64,000 nucleotides of DNA from Actinomadura alba (GCF_014323705.1 NZ_JABVEC010000040.1:1-64000); one strand, 5' to 3'; positions 28,705-37,464 are shown, numbered from the stretch's first letter. Notes: generated by a model not told the origin, from the sequence alone. Numbers and translations: made by a program.

Positions 28705-29905
28705 GTCGCCGCCTGAGCCCACCGACCCTGACGACCGCTCGGACCGGGGGCTGCTGGAACCGGCGCGCGCCGGGACGGAGGCCGAGGCGACGACCTCCGA
28801 CCGCGCCTGGCTGCGCGCCCTGCTGGACGCCGAGGCGGGTCTGACCCGCGCCCAGGCCCGCCTCGGTCTCGTTCCCCCGGAGGCGGCCGACGCCGTGTCC
28901 GGGCTCGCCCGTTCGGCGGAGATCGATCCTGGTGAGCTGGCCGTGCGCGCCCGGGCCGCCGGCAATCCGGTCGTGCCGCTCGTCGCCGAGCTGAGGAGCA
29001 GGGCGGTGCCGGAGCTGTCCCGGCACTTCCACCAGGGTGCCACCAGCCAGGACATCATGGACACCGGCGCGATGCTGGTCGCCGCCCGCACCCGGGAGGT
29101 GATCCTCGCCGGGCTGGGACGGGTGGTGAACGCCCTCGCCGAACTGGCGGCGCGGCACCGTGAGACCCCCATGGCCGGACGCACCCTCGGGCAGCAGGCC
29201 GTGCCCACCACGTTCGGGCTCAGGGCCGCGGGGTGGCTCGTCGGGTGCGTACACGCGCGGGACCGGCTGGCCGGCCTGCGCCTGCCGGTGCAACTGGGCG
29301 GGGCCGCCGGCACGATGGCCGCCTTCGGCGAGCGCGCGGTCGAGCTCCTGCCGGTGTACGCCGAGGAACTGGGCCTGGCCGAGCCGGTGCTGCCCTGGCA
29401 CACGCTGCGCTTTCCCGTCGCCGAGCTCGGTTCCGCCCTGGCCATCGTCACCGGGGCCCTCGGCAAGATCGCGACCGACGTGGTCGTGCTCGCCCAGACC
29501 GAGGTGGGCGAGGTGGCCGAACCTCCCGGGCCCGGCCGGGGCGGTTCCTCCGCGATGCCGCACAAGCGCAACCCCGCGCTCGCGACGATGGTCCGGGCCA
29601 CGGCGCTGCAGGTGCCCGCGTACGCCCAGATTCTGATGACCGCCCAGCCTGCCGCGCTCGAACGCCCGGCGGGGGAGTGGCACGCGGAATGGCAGCCGCT
29701 CCGAGAGTGCCTGCGGCTGACCGGCGGTGCCGCCGAGACCATGGCCGAACTCTTGGAGGGGATCGAGATCTTCCCGGAACGCATGCGCACCAACCTCGAC
29801 CTGCTGCTCGGCGTCCTGGCCGAGCACGGCGAGCAGACCGGCCCGGGGTCGGCCTCCGCACTGGTCGACCGTGCCCTCGACCACGTCCGGGAGGTCTCGT
29901 CATGA
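28694..29905 (+). CDS. pcaB: 3-carboxy-cis,cis-muconate cycloisomerase
   Basis: 403 residues from a TTG at 28694 that overlaps the end of pcaG by 11 bp, with GGGGAG upstream; no ATG or GTG occurs before the conserved domain. The fumarase/aspartase-superfamily signature is GSSAMPHKRNP (about 282-292), with TSQDIMDTGAML and GRTLGQQAVPTTFG before it. It converts 3-carboxymuconate to 4-carboxymuconolactone. The first 30 residues are Pro/Asp/Arg-rich and longer than usual. Confidence 0.93.
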   Translation: MPPESPPEPTDPDDRSDRGLLEPARAGTEAEATTSDRAWLRALLDAEAGLTRAQARLGLVPPEAADAVSGLARSAEIDPGELAVRARAAGNPVVPLVAELRSRAVPELSRHFHQGATSQDIMDTGAMLVAARTREVILAGLGRVVNALAELAARHRETPMAGRTLGQQAVPTTFGLRAAGWLVGCVHARDRLAGLRLPVQLGGAAGTMAAFGERAVELLPVYAEELGLAEPVLPWHTLRFPVAELGSALAIVTGALGKIATDVVVLAQTEVGEVAEPPGPGRGGSSAMPHKRNPALATMVRATALQVPAYAQILMTAQPAALERPAGEWHAEWQPLRECLRLTGGAAETMAELLEGIEIFPERMRTNLDLLLGVLAEHGEQTGPGSASALVDRALDHVREVSS

Positions 29906-30717
29906 CCCTGAACCATCGGTTCGACGGGCCCGACGACGCGCCGGTGCTGGTGCTCGGCCCCTCGCTCGGCACGACGCTGGACCTGTGGGCCCCGCAGTTG
30001 CCGCTCCTCACCCGCACCTGGCGGGTGCTGCGCTACGACCTGCCCGGGCACGGCGGCTCGGCGGCCCCGCCCGTGAGCGGGCCGGACGGCGCCGGGCCCG
30101 GTGTGGAGGGGGGCGTGACGATGGAGGGGCTGGCCGCCGAGGTCGTCGCGCTGCTCGATCTCCACGGGCTGGACCGGGTCGCCTACTGCGGCCTCTCGAT
30201 CGGCGGCGCCGTGGGCACCACCCTCGCCATCACCGCGCCGGAGCGGATCGGCAGCCTCGTGCTGTGCTGCACCTCCGCCCGCTTCGGCCCGGCGGAGAGC
30301 TGGCACGAGCGGGCGGCGCTGGTGCGCCGCGAGGGCACGGAGCCGCTCGTCGAGACCACCCGCGGCCGCTGGTTCACCCCGGACTTCACCGATTCGCGGC
30401 CGCAGCTGGCGATGCTGCGCGCCACCGACCGGGAGGGCTACGCCGCCTGCTGCGAGGCCATCGCCGACTTCGACGCGCGCGACCGGCTCGGCGAGGTCAC
30501 CGCCCCGACCCTGATCATCGCCGGCGCCGGTGACCCGGCCACCCCCGTTGAGCACTCCAAGTTGCTGCTCGACGGCATCTCCGGAGCCGCCCTCTGCGTC
30601 GTCTCACCGGCGGCGCACCTGGCCAACGTCGAAAGCCCCGCGGTGGTCGGCGAGGCGATCGCCGAGCACCTGACCGCCACCTGGTCCCCGGCCGGAGGAG
30701 GAGCACGTGAGTCATGA
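29902..30717 (+). CDS. pcaD: 3-oxoadipate enol-lactonase
   Basis: 271 residues of an alpha/beta hydrolase. The nucleophile elbow is CGLSIGGAVG, the acid sits in IAGAGDPATPVEHS and the histidine in VSPAAHLANVE. LGPSLGTTLDLWAPQLPLLT matches the PcaD oxyanion region. It hydrolyses 3-oxoadipate enol-lactone to 3-oxoadipate. The ATG overlaps the pcaB stop. It is a stand-alone enzyme here; in many actinomycetes it is fused to PcaC as PcaL, but here pcaC is a separate gene overlapping its end. Confidence 0.93.
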   Translation: MTLNHRFDGPDDAPVLVLGPSLGTTLDLWAPQLPLLTRTWRVLRYDLPGHGGSAAPPVSGPDGAGPGVEGGVTMEGLAAEVVALLDLHGLDRVAYCGLSIGGAVGTTLAITAPERIGSLVLCCTSARFGPAESWHERAALVRREGTEPLVETTRGRWFTPDFTDSRPQLAMLRATDREGYAACCEAIADFDARDRLGEVTAPTLIIAGAGDPATPVEHSKLLLDGISGAALCVVSPAAHLANVESPAVVGEAIAEHLTATWSPAGGGARES

Positions 30718-31102
30718 CGAGGGGATGCGGATCCGGCGCGAGGTCCTCGGCGACCCCCACGTCGATCGTGCCACCGCGCGCACCACGGAGTTCACCGCGG
30801 ACTTCCAGGAGCTGATCACTCGCTACGCGTGGGGTGAGATCTGGGCCAGGCCGCTGCTGGACCGCCGGACCCGCAGCTGCGTCACCCTCACCGCCCTGGT
30901 CGCCGGCGGGCACCTCGAAGAGCTCGCCATGCACGTGCGCGCCGCCCTGCGCAACGGGCTGGATCCCGACGAGATCAAGGAAGTCCTGTTGCAGACCGCG
31001 ATCTACTGCGGTGTCCCGGCCGCGAACTCCGCCTTCGCGGTCGCTCAGCGGGTGCTGATCGAGGAGGGACGGGTGGACGCACCGGGCGATGTCGGCACAT
31101 GA
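30707..31102 (+). CDS. pcaC: 4-carboxymuconolactone decarboxylase
   Basis: 131 residues, all CMD domain: RREVLGDPHVDRATARTTEF, RSCVTLTALVAGGHLEELAM, HVRAALRNGLDPDEIKEVLL and QTAIYCGVPAANSAFAVAQ. It decarboxylates 4-carboxymuconolactone to the enol-lactone used by PcaD. The GTG at 30707 follows GGAGGAGGAG and overlaps the pcaD stop; its own stop overlaps the start of pcaR. Pathway order is thus tightly coupled. Confidence 0.95.
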   Translation: MSHDEGMRIRREVLGDPHVDRATARTTEFTADFQELITRYAWGEIWARPLLDRRTRSCVTLTALVAGGHLEELAMHVRAALRNGLDPDEIKEVLLQTAIYCGVPAANSAFAVAQRVLIEEGRVDAPGDVGT

Positions 31103-31881
31103 TGACGCGTGTGGCAGATGCAACGAAATCGACCCCTCCCAGCGTGACGGGCAAGGTCATGGCGATATTGGAGGCCTTCGCCCCCGGCGATCTCGGTCTC
31201 TCGCTGACCGAGGTCTGCCGCCGGGCCGGGCTCCCGCTGACGACCGGGCACCGCCTCGTCGGCGAGCTCGCCCGGGGCGGCTTCCTCGACCGGCAGGCCG
31301 ACAACACCTACCGCGTCGGCATGCGGCTCTGGCGCATCGGGGCCCAGGCCTCCGCTGCGTCCACGCTGCGTGAGCTGGCCCTGCCGCACATGGAGGAGTT
31401 GTACGAGGGAACGCACGAGAACGTCCAGCTCGCCGTGCTCCGCGACGACAAGGCCCTGTACCTGGAACGGCTCCGCGGGCCGCGTTCGGTGCCGGTCGTC
31501 ACCCGCGTCGCCGCCGAACTGCCACTGCACGCCACGGGCGTGGGCAAGGTCCTGCTGGCCTACGCGCCCGGCGGCCTGCGGGAGAAGGTCCTGGACGTCG
31601 GGCTCTCGGCCCACACCCCCAACACGATCACCGACCCGGCCCGGCTGCGCATGTGCCTGGCCGAGGTGCACCGGGACGGGTACGCCGTCACCCGCGAGGA
31701 GATGACGCTGGGATCGTGCTCGGTGGCCGCCCCGGTCCGGGCCGCCGATGAGCGTGTGGTGGCGGCGCTGTCGGTGGTGGCCCACAACCGCGGCGCCGAT
31801 CTGCGCCGCCTGGTCCCCGCGGTCGTCACCGCCGCCCACGCCCTGTCCCGGGACGTCGCCGCGCACTGGGGCGACGACTGA
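31099..31881 (+). CDS. pcaR: IclR-family regulator, probably PcaR
   Basis: 260 residues. An N-terminal winged helix (about 17-75: KVMAILEAFAPGDLGLSLTE, VCRRAGLPLTTGHRLVGELA) precedes the IclR effector domain (LPLHATGVGKVLLAYAP, GYAVTREEMTLGSCSVAAPV). It is the last, ATGA-coupled gene of the pca operon, as in several actinomycetes, so it should autoregulate the operon in response to a pathway intermediate. The name is by context; the effector is not visible. Confidence 0.88.
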   Translation: MMTRVADATKSTPPSVTGKVMAILEAFAPGDLGLSLTEVCRRAGLPLTTGHRLVGELARGGFLDRQADNTYRVGMRLWRIGAQASAASTLRELALPHMEELYEGTHENVQLAVLRDDKALYLERLRGPRSVPVVTRVAAELPLHATGVGKVLLAYAPGGLREKVLDVGLSAHTPNTITDPARLRMCLAEVHRDGYAVTREEMTLGSCSVAAPVRAADERVVAALSVVAHNRGADLRRLVPAVVTAAHALSRDVAAHWGDD

Positions 31882-31937
31882 CGCACGGGACAGGACGGCC
31901 ACCGTATCGGGCGGGTGCCACCGCCGACGCTATCAAT

Positions 31938-31958
31938 TAGTTGAGCGTTGAACAACTA
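31938..31958. promoter_or_regulatory. Operator candidate before the MarR gene
   Basis: TAGTTG-N9-CAACTA, a perfect 6-bp inverted repeat in an AT-rich patch, ends 14 bp before the marR start codon. Its position suits autoregulation by the MarR protein. Confidence 0.5.
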
Positions 31959-31971
31959 CTAGGATGACCTC

Positions 31972-32487
31972 GTGAGCCGACCCCGGTGGTTGAACGACGA
32001 TGAACAGGGTGCGTGGCGCGCCTTTTACGCCGCGAGCAGGGTGCTGTTCGACCAGCTCGATCGGGAGCTCCAGCGCGATTCGGACATGCCGCACGCCTAT
32101 TACGAGATTCTCGTTGTGCTGTCGGAGGTTCCGGGACGGGAACTGCGCATGAGAGAACTCGCCGAGCTCACCCGTTCGAGCCCGAGCCGGCTGTCGCACG
32201 CCGTGTCACGGCTCGAGGGCCGCGGCTGGGTACGGCGCCGGGAGTGCCCGGACGACAAGCGCGGCCAGCTCGCGATGCTCACCGACGAGGGGATGGCCGC
32301 CCTGGTGGAAGCGGCTCCCGGGCATGTGGAGGGCGTGCGGACCCATCTGTTCGATCGGCTCACGCCACAGCAGGTCGACCAGCTGCGGGCCATCTGTGAG
32401 GCGGTCGTCGAGCCGCTCGTCCCCGATCACCCGCTCCTGCGTCGCGAGGGCCTCGGGACTTCCGCTGGACGGAAGGAAGGCCCCTGA
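31972..32487 (+). CDS. MarR-family regulator upstream of pobA
   Basis: 171 residues. The winged helix is seen in LRMRELAELTRSSPSRLSHA, VSRLEGRGWVRRRECPDDKR and GQLAMLTDEGMAAL. It starts at a GTG. The pobA gene follows on the same strand after 51 bp, so it probably senses 4-hydroxybenzoate or a related aromatic acid and controls pobA and itself. It ends with a basic tail (AGRKEGP). Confidence 0.9.
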   Translation: MSRPRWLNDDEQGAWRAFYAASRVLFDQLDRELQRDSDMPHAYYEILVVLSEVPGRELRMRELAELTRSSPSRLSHAVSRLEGRGWVRRRECPDDKRGQLAMLTDEGMAALVEAAPGHVEGVRTHLFDRLTPQQVDQLRAICEAVVEPLVPDHPLLRREGLGTSAGRKEGP

Positions 32488-32538
32488 CCCGGTACGCGAT
32501 CAGGCCAGGATCGTGGTGATACCGGATGAGGAGGCGTC

Positions 32539-33693
32539 ATGCGCACCCAGGTGGCGATCGTCGGAGCCGGCCCGGCTGGGCTGCTGCTCTCCCACCTGCT
32601 GCACACGCGGGGCATCGACTCCGTGGTGCTGGAGAGCCGCGACCGGTCGTACGTCGAGCGTAGGCAGCGCGCCGGCCTGCTCGAGCAGGGCACCGCCGAC
32701 ATCCTGCGCGACAGCGGGGTGGGCGGACGGCTGGATCGTGAGGGCCTCGTCCACGAAGGGCTCGAGCTGCGTTTCGGCGGCGCCGGGCACCGCATTCCGC
32801 TGACCGAGCTCACCGGCCGGACCGTCACCGTGTACGCGCAGACCGAGATCGTGAAGGACCTGATCGCGGAGCGGTTGTCCGCGGGCGGTGACCTGCGTTT
32901 CGAGAGCGAGGTCGTGGCGGTGGACCCGTCGGCCCCGTCCGTGACCTTCCGGAAGGACGGCCGCACGCACACCCTCGACTGCGACGTGATCGCCGGGTGC
33001 GACGGTTTCCACGGGGTGTGCCGCCCGGCTGTGCCGACGCTGCGGACATTTGAGCGCGACTATCCGTACGGATGGCTGGGCATCCTGGCGGACGTCCCGC
33101 CCTCCACGGACGAGCTCATCTACTGCCATCACGAGCGGGGGTTCGCACTGCACAGCCTGCGCTCACCCACGATCAGCCGTCTCTATCTCCAGGTCCCCCA
33201 CGACGAGGACATCGCCCGCTGGCCGGACGAGCGCATCTGGGAGGAGCTCAGCACGCGGTTCGCCGTCGATTCCGGCTGGCGGCTGAAGGACGGCCAGATC
33301 CTGGAGAAGGGCATCACGCCGATGCGCAGTTTCGTCGCCGAGCCCATGCGTCACGACCGGCTGTTCCTCGCCGGGGACGCCGCGCACATCGTGCCGCCGA
33401 CCGGGGCGAAGGGGCTCAACCTCGCGGTGTCCGACGTGACGATGCTAGCCGAGGCGCTGGTCGAAATGGCCGAAATCGGGTCGGAAGCCCTGCTCGACAG
33501 CTATTCTGACAATTGTCTCAAAAGGGCATGGCGGGCCGAGCACTTCTCGTACTGGATGACGACCCTGCTGCACACCGATCCCTCCGAGAACGCCTTCGGG
33601 CGCCGCCTGCGACTGTCGCACCTCGACTATGTGGTCTCCTCCCGTGCCGCTGCTACCACGCTGGCGGAGAACTACGTCGGGTTTCCTCTCTGA
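32539..33693 (+). CDS. pobA: 4-hydroxybenzoate 3-monooxygenase
   Basis: 384 residues of an FAD-dependent aromatic hydroxylase. Motifs in order: VAIVGAGPAGLLLSHLL (dinucleotide fold), the FAD/NAD(P)H DG motif in VIAGCDGFHGVCR, and LFLAGDAAHIVPPTGAKGLN (FAD ribityl contact). Length and the YVERRQRAGLLEQGT segment fit PobA. It oxidises 4-hydroxybenzoate to protocatechuate, the entry substrate of the adjacent pca operon. A strong GAGGAGG site precedes the ATG. Confidence 0.94.
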   Translation: MRTQVAIVGAGPAGLLLSHLLHTRGIDSVVLESRDRSYVERRQRAGLLEQGTADILRDSGVGGRLDREGLVHEGLELRFGGAGHRIPLTELTGRTVTVYAQTEIVKDLIAERLSAGGDLRFESEVVAVDPSAPSVTFRKDGRTHTLDCDVIAGCDGFHGVCRPAVPTLRTFERDYPYGWLGILADVPPSTDELIYCHHERGFALHSLRSPTISRLYLQVPHDEDIARWPDERIWEELSTRFAVDSGWRLKDGQILEKGITPMRSFVAEPMRHDRLFLAGDAAHIVPPTGAKGLNLAVSDVTMLAEALVEMAEIGSEALLDSYSDNCLKRAWRAEHFSYWMTTLLHTDPSENAFGRRLRLSHLDYVVSSRAAATTLAENYVGFPL

Positions 33694-33822
33694 CGTCGTT
33701 GTCGCGCAGCAACGGGCCATGCACAGGCTTCCCGGCACCGTTCGGACGCTTGCCAAAGCGGTGCTTATCAGATGTATGACTTGAAGCCGTACAAAGAGGA
33801 CATTAGATGCCGAATCCCTATT

Positions 33823-34029
33823 ATTAAAGCATGTCTGTCGAGGGCGTTGCATCGAAGCCAAATCTCACAATCCGCGGTTTCATGGAGTTAGTGCCAGGGG
33901 ATTTATGCAAGCGGAACATCCGGCATAAAGCATTAATTGCTCAGGTGCGACTGATGTCGTGCTGCGAAGCCGACCGGTTCCATAGAAAATCTGGCCCTAT
34001 GGCTCGATTTCTTCAAGGAGGTAAGTTCC
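33823..34029 (+). promoter_or_regulatory. Cassette leader U1
   Basis: Blocks: ATTAAAGC (33823), CAAATC (33859), GTTT (33877), 16-bp spacer, GGGGAT (33897), CGGAACATCCGGCAT (33911), hairpin AAATCTGGCC/GGCTCGATTT (33987-34010), AAGGAGG (34015). The 130 bp between pobA and this leader show no gene. Confidence 0.8.
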
Positions 34030-34353
<324 letters not shown>

Positions 34354-34413
34354 CACCGGCGCCATCGCCGTGCGGTGACCGCGAGCACCCGTTCGGGTGC
34401 GGCTGCGGTGAAA

Positions 34414-34443
34414 GGGGCCTCGCATCTTCGGGTGCGAGGCCCC
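34414..34443 (+). terminator. Terminator U1
   Basis: GGGGCCTCGCA/TGCGAGGCCCC, perfect 11-bp arms, no T tract. A smaller hairpin GCACCC-gttc-GGGTGC (34385-34400) precedes it. Confidence 0.75.
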
Positions 34444-34541
34444 TGCTCATTTGTGCGCCACTCGAAGATAATTGGCGATGGATACAATTTATGGCCCGAA
34501 GTCGGATCCTGTTGCACATGAAGGATATCCTATTGCGGAGT

Positions 34542-34836
34542 CGGACATAGTCATATTAATTGTCGCATAAAAGCGTGTGGCGTGAATGACTGGCGCGGCC
34601 TAAAGCGCAGTTGTCTGCAATGTTGAATCGAAGCCAAGTCGCACATCTTGCGGTTTCGTGAACTTGGCCCTGGGGATGAGGTTAGTAGAAGATGCGGCAG
34701 GAAGTCGGCCACTGGGTATATGGTGCATTCATTTATCGTTCGTCATGGCAAGAATGTAATGTCAGATGGCGGCCTGTCTTGTTCCGCAGTAGTTCGAAAT
34801 CGGCCTTAAGGGTGAATTCTCCAAGGAGGCAAGTCA
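34542..34836 (+). promoter_or_regulatory. Cassette leader U2
   Basis: Upstream CGGACA (34542) and CATAAA (34566) may form a second promoter. Then TAAAGC (34601), CAAGTC (34635) with CTTG (34647), GTTT (34653), 15 bp, GGGGAT (34672), GATGCGGCAGGAAGTC (34691), a weaker hairpin (34796-34819) and AAGGAGG (34823). Confidence 0.8.
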
Positions 34837-35469
34837 ATGGGAATATCAAGGCGGCTGGCCGTCGGCGTGTCCGGCCTGGTGTTCATGGGGGGTACGGGCC
34901 TCGCCGTGGGCGCGGCGGCCCCGGTCAGCGCGGCAGCCCTGGTGGCCGCTCCCACACAGGTCATCTCAGGTCACGGGTGCGGTCGTGCGAGGTGCTCGAG
35001 CCATAGTCATAGCCGGATGACCGACCGCGCGGCGCATCGGCAGCACAGCCGTCAGAGGATCATCGTGATAAACCGGATCCACAACACCGCCAGGGCCAAC
35101 AACGACCAGTTCCAGCGGCAGGAGGAGCAGCAGCGCCAGCGCGCCCGGGGAGAGGCGGCCGCGGCGGCCGCCGCCGCCGGTGGCGGTGGCGGCGGTGGCG
35201 GCGGCGGTGGCGGCGATGAAGGCCAGCAGCAGCAGCAGGAGGAGAATCGCGGCGGTGCCGCAGCGCCGCCCGGAACGACCAGTACGCCCAGCGCGCGGAG
35301 GGGCTCGACGTCGAGAACGCAGGGAGCCTTGAGAAGGCCGGAAGCGGCACCGCGGAACCGTGATTCGGAAAACGCGCCAGGGGGAGCCGGTGGAGCGAAC
35401 ATCGCTCCGGGAGCTCCGGGAGCCTCGGGCCTTCCCGGTGCGATGCCTGGTATGCCGCTGCCACGCTGA
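34837..35469 (+). CDS. Small secreted protein with RIIVIN core and long tail, unit U2
   Basis: 210 residues. The signal peptide is 1-32 (cleavage after PVSA), then AALVAAPTQVISG. A short Cys/His part (GHGCGRARCSSHSHSR) leads to the family core QRIIVINRIHN and NDQFQRQEEQQRQRARG. After it come Ala and Gly runs, five Gln, and a Pro/Gly/Ala/Arg tail of about 75 residues ending GAMPGMPLPR that only U8 matches in style. Basic overall. The long tail may come from fusion with low-complexity sequence. Exported; function unknown. Confidence 0.8.
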   Translation: MGISRRLAVGVSGLVFMGGTGLAVGAAAPVSAAALVAAPTQVISGHGCGRARCSSHSHSRMTDRAAHRQHSRQRIIVINRIHNTARANNDQFQRQEEQQRQRARGEAAAAAAAAGGGGGGGGGGGGDEGQQQQQEENRGGAAAPPGTTSTPSARRGSTSRTQGALRRPEAAPRNRDSENAPGGAGGANIAPGAPGASGLPGAMPGMPLPR

Positions 35470-35498
35470 GGACCGGCATCACGGAAATACTCTCGTTC

Positions 35499-35530
35499 GG
35501 GTCTCGCGCCGGTCGGCGCGAGACCCTTTC
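35499..35530 (+). terminator. Terminator U2
   Basis: GGGTCTCGCGCC/GGCGCGAGACCC, perfect 12-bp arms with loop GGTC, followed by TTT. The following stretch to about 36035 (500 bp) holds no gene I can support: a 134-codon minus-strand frame (35479-35883) runs through this terminator and has no recognisable domain. Confidence 0.88.
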
Positions 35531-36035
35531 CGTGCCCGGCCGCTGAGGCTGCGGTCCAAGGCCGGTGAGACTTGACCGCGAGACGGTTCTCGGGAAAGGA
35601 GGCGCTCATCGAGCCTGACCACCTGTGAGGTCACCGACCAACTGAGCTTCGGCCGCCCCCGTTCCGATCGGCCTTGAGAAAGTGGTGAACGGTCAAAAGG
35701 CGTCATATCCGTCCGGCCGTCGCCTTCAACGATCCGCTGGTACCGTTTCCGGGCGCTCACGGCCCGGTGCGCTCTGTCTCCCGGGCTCACCCCGGCCTGA
35801 GCGACCGGGAACCGCTCCATCCGGTCAAGCATGTCTCCGGCGGCCGCCCACGGTTCGTCCGTCGGCCCGTGAGCGGTCGTCATCCTGACGCCGCCGGCGG
35901 AGCACGTGGGGGGAGTGCCGCTGGGGACTCGGCCCGGAGACCGCCGGACTCCTTCTGTAGGGACGAACAGGCCATGCTCTGAAGTGAACGGTATGCCGCT
36001 GCGAATACCCGGACATCAGAACAGTCGCGGCTATT

Positions 36036-36323
36036 CGGACATACGCGTATGTACGCCCACATAAATCTGTGTAACGGTACTGATCGCCTTGATTAAAGCA
36101 GGATCTCTAGGATTGTCGAATCGATGTCAAGTCTCACATCTTGCGGTTTCGTGGAGTTGGCCCAGGGGATGACGTTAGCGGAACATGCGGCATGAAGTCA
36201 GTTGGTGGGTCCATTATGCATCCATTGTTCCGTGCAACGGCATACGTCGCCACGGCGCCGTCCTTGTTCCGTAGAGATGCAATTCAGCCTTTCCGGCTTG
36301 ATTTCTCCAAGGAGGCAAGTTCC
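36036..36323 (+). promoter_or_regulatory. Cassette leader U3
   Basis: The best-conserved leader. CGGACA (36036)/CATAAA (36060), ATTAAAGC (36092), TCAAGTC (36127) with CTTG (36140), GTTT (36146), 15 bp, GGGGAT (36165), CGTTAGCGGAACATGCGGCA and TGAAGTCA (36173-36200), hairpin AATTCAGCC/GGCTTGATT (36281-36303), AAGGAGG (36309). Confidence 0.85.
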
Positions 36324-36713
36324 ATGGGTATTCCGAAGAGCATGGCGGTCGCCGTGTCCGGCCTGACTCTCGCCGGGGGTGCCGCCCTCGGGGTGATGGT
36401 GGCCACTCCGGCCAGCTCGGCCAGCGTCCAGACCACGGTCGCTGCGCCTCAGCAGGCCCTTACCGGCTGCCAAGGCGGCTGCCGCGGCCGTGGATGCTGC
36501 ACCAGGAGTAGCAACCATAACCATTTCCGGCAATTCAGGCACCACCACTACCGGAACCACGATCGCGCCATCATCGTCAACCGGAACCAGAACTTCAGCA
36601 GGAGCAGGAACGATCAGTTCCAGCGGCAGCTGGAGCAGCAGCGGCAGCGGATCAGAGAGGAAGAAGAGCAGAACGGTCCGCGCATGAACGCTAACGCCGC
36701 ACAGCCGCGCTGA
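36324..36713 (+). CDS. Small secreted Cys/His protein with AIIVNRNQN core, unit U3
   Basis: 129 residues. The signal peptide spans about 1-33 (MGIPKSMAVAVSGLTLAGGA start). The mature part has VAAPQQALTG, a four-Cys cluster GCQGGCRGRGCC, a His/Arg-rich stretch (NHNHFRQFRHHHYRNHDR), the core AIIVNRNQNFSRSRNDQFQR, and a Gln/Arg/Glu tail ending MNANAAQPR. The Cys and His suggest metal binding or disulfides, which is inference. The ATG follows AAGGAGGCAAGTTCC; a longer frame upstream is leader. Exported; function unknown. Confidence 0.83.
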   Translation: MGIPKSMAVAVSGLTLAGGAALGVMVATPASSASVQTTVAAPQQALTGCQGGCRGRGCCTRSSNHNHFRQFRHHHYRNHDRAIIVNRNQNFSRSRNDQFQRQLEQQRQRIREEEEQNGPRMNANAAQPR

Positions 36714-36770
36714 GCACTATCACGAGAACCGTTCATGCCGTAGCCGCATCCGGTCGAGTGCTATAGCCAT

Positions 36771-36799
36771 GGGTCCCGCATCGATTCGGTGCGGGACCC
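36771..36799 (+). terminator. Terminator U3
   Basis: GGGTCCCGCA/TGCGGGACCC, perfect 10-bp arms with a 9-base loop. Confidence 0.85.
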
Positions 36800-36855
36800 G
36801 GTCACATCTCCAGCCGTGCAGGCAGCAGGAATCAGCGGCTGTGTAGCCATAGATC

Positions 36856-37158
36856 TGGACATATTCCTATGTAGTGACATATTGCGTGCATAGCATATGT
36901 GATCGTGCTGATTAAAGCCGGATCGCCGAGAGCATCGAATGGATGTCAAGTCTCACATCTTGCGGTTTCGTGGACTTGGCTCTGGGGATCAACTAATCGG
37001 AACGAAGGGTATGGACTCAGGCGAACGATCCGTTGATCCTCGTTCTCCGGTGTGACGGGAGTCGCGCTACAAAGCCGACCTTGTTCCATTGGAAATCTGA
37101 AATTCGGCCTACATGGTCTGATTTCTGCACGTTCGTTTTCTCCAAGGAGGCAAGTTCC
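36856..37158 (+). promoter_or_regulatory. Cassette leader U4
   Basis: TGGACA (36856), ATTAAAGC (36911), TCAAGTC (36946) with CTTG (36959), GTTT (36965), 15 bp, GGGGAT (36984). The next block is diverged (CTAATCGGAACGAAGGGTAT). Hairpin GAAATTCGGCC/GGTCTGATTTC (37099-37125). A 16-base insertion separates the hairpin from AAGGAGG (37144). Confidence 0.8.
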
Positions 37159-37464
37159 ATGGGAATGTCAAAGCGCATGGCGATTGCCGTGTCGGGTCTG
37201 ATGTTCGCGGGTGGCGCGGCCCTCACGGTGGGTACGGCCACGTCGGCGAGCGCCCACACCACGGCCGCCGCCCCTGTGCAGCTGGTGGCCGATGGCTGCT
37301 GCGGGCGCAATCACCACAGGTTCCATCACCACAACCGCCATCACTTCCGCCACAACCAGCGGATCATCGTGATCAACCGTAACAACAACTTCAGCAGGAG
37401 CAACAACGACCAGTTCCAGCGGCAGCAGGAGCAGCAGCGTCAGCGGTTCCAAGAGGACGACTAG
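37159..37464 (+). CDS. Small secreted His-rich protein with RIIVIN core, unit U4
   Basis: 101 residues. The signal peptide is 1-32 (MGMSKRMAIAVSGLMFAGGA start, cleavage after SASA). The mature part reads HTTAAAPVQLVADGCCGRN, then a His-rich stretch (HHRFHHHNRHHFRHN), the core QRIIVINRNNNFSRSNNDQF and a Gln/Arg tail ending RFQEDD. It is the cleanest example of the family: CC pair, His cluster, hydrophobic RIIVIN, Asn run, Q/R tail. Strongly basic at low pH. Exported; function unknown. Confidence 0.85.
   Translation: MGMSKRMAIAVSGLMFAGGAALTVGTATSASAHTTAAAPVQLVADGCCGRNHHRFHHHNRHHFRHNQRIIVINRNNNFSRSNNDQFQRQQEQQRQRFQEDD

Noticed and set aside
35479..35883. 134-codon minus-strand frame between U2 and U3
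   Set aside because: It crosses the U2 terminator and has no ribosome site or domain, so it was not listed as a gene but is mentioned as an unexplained gap.
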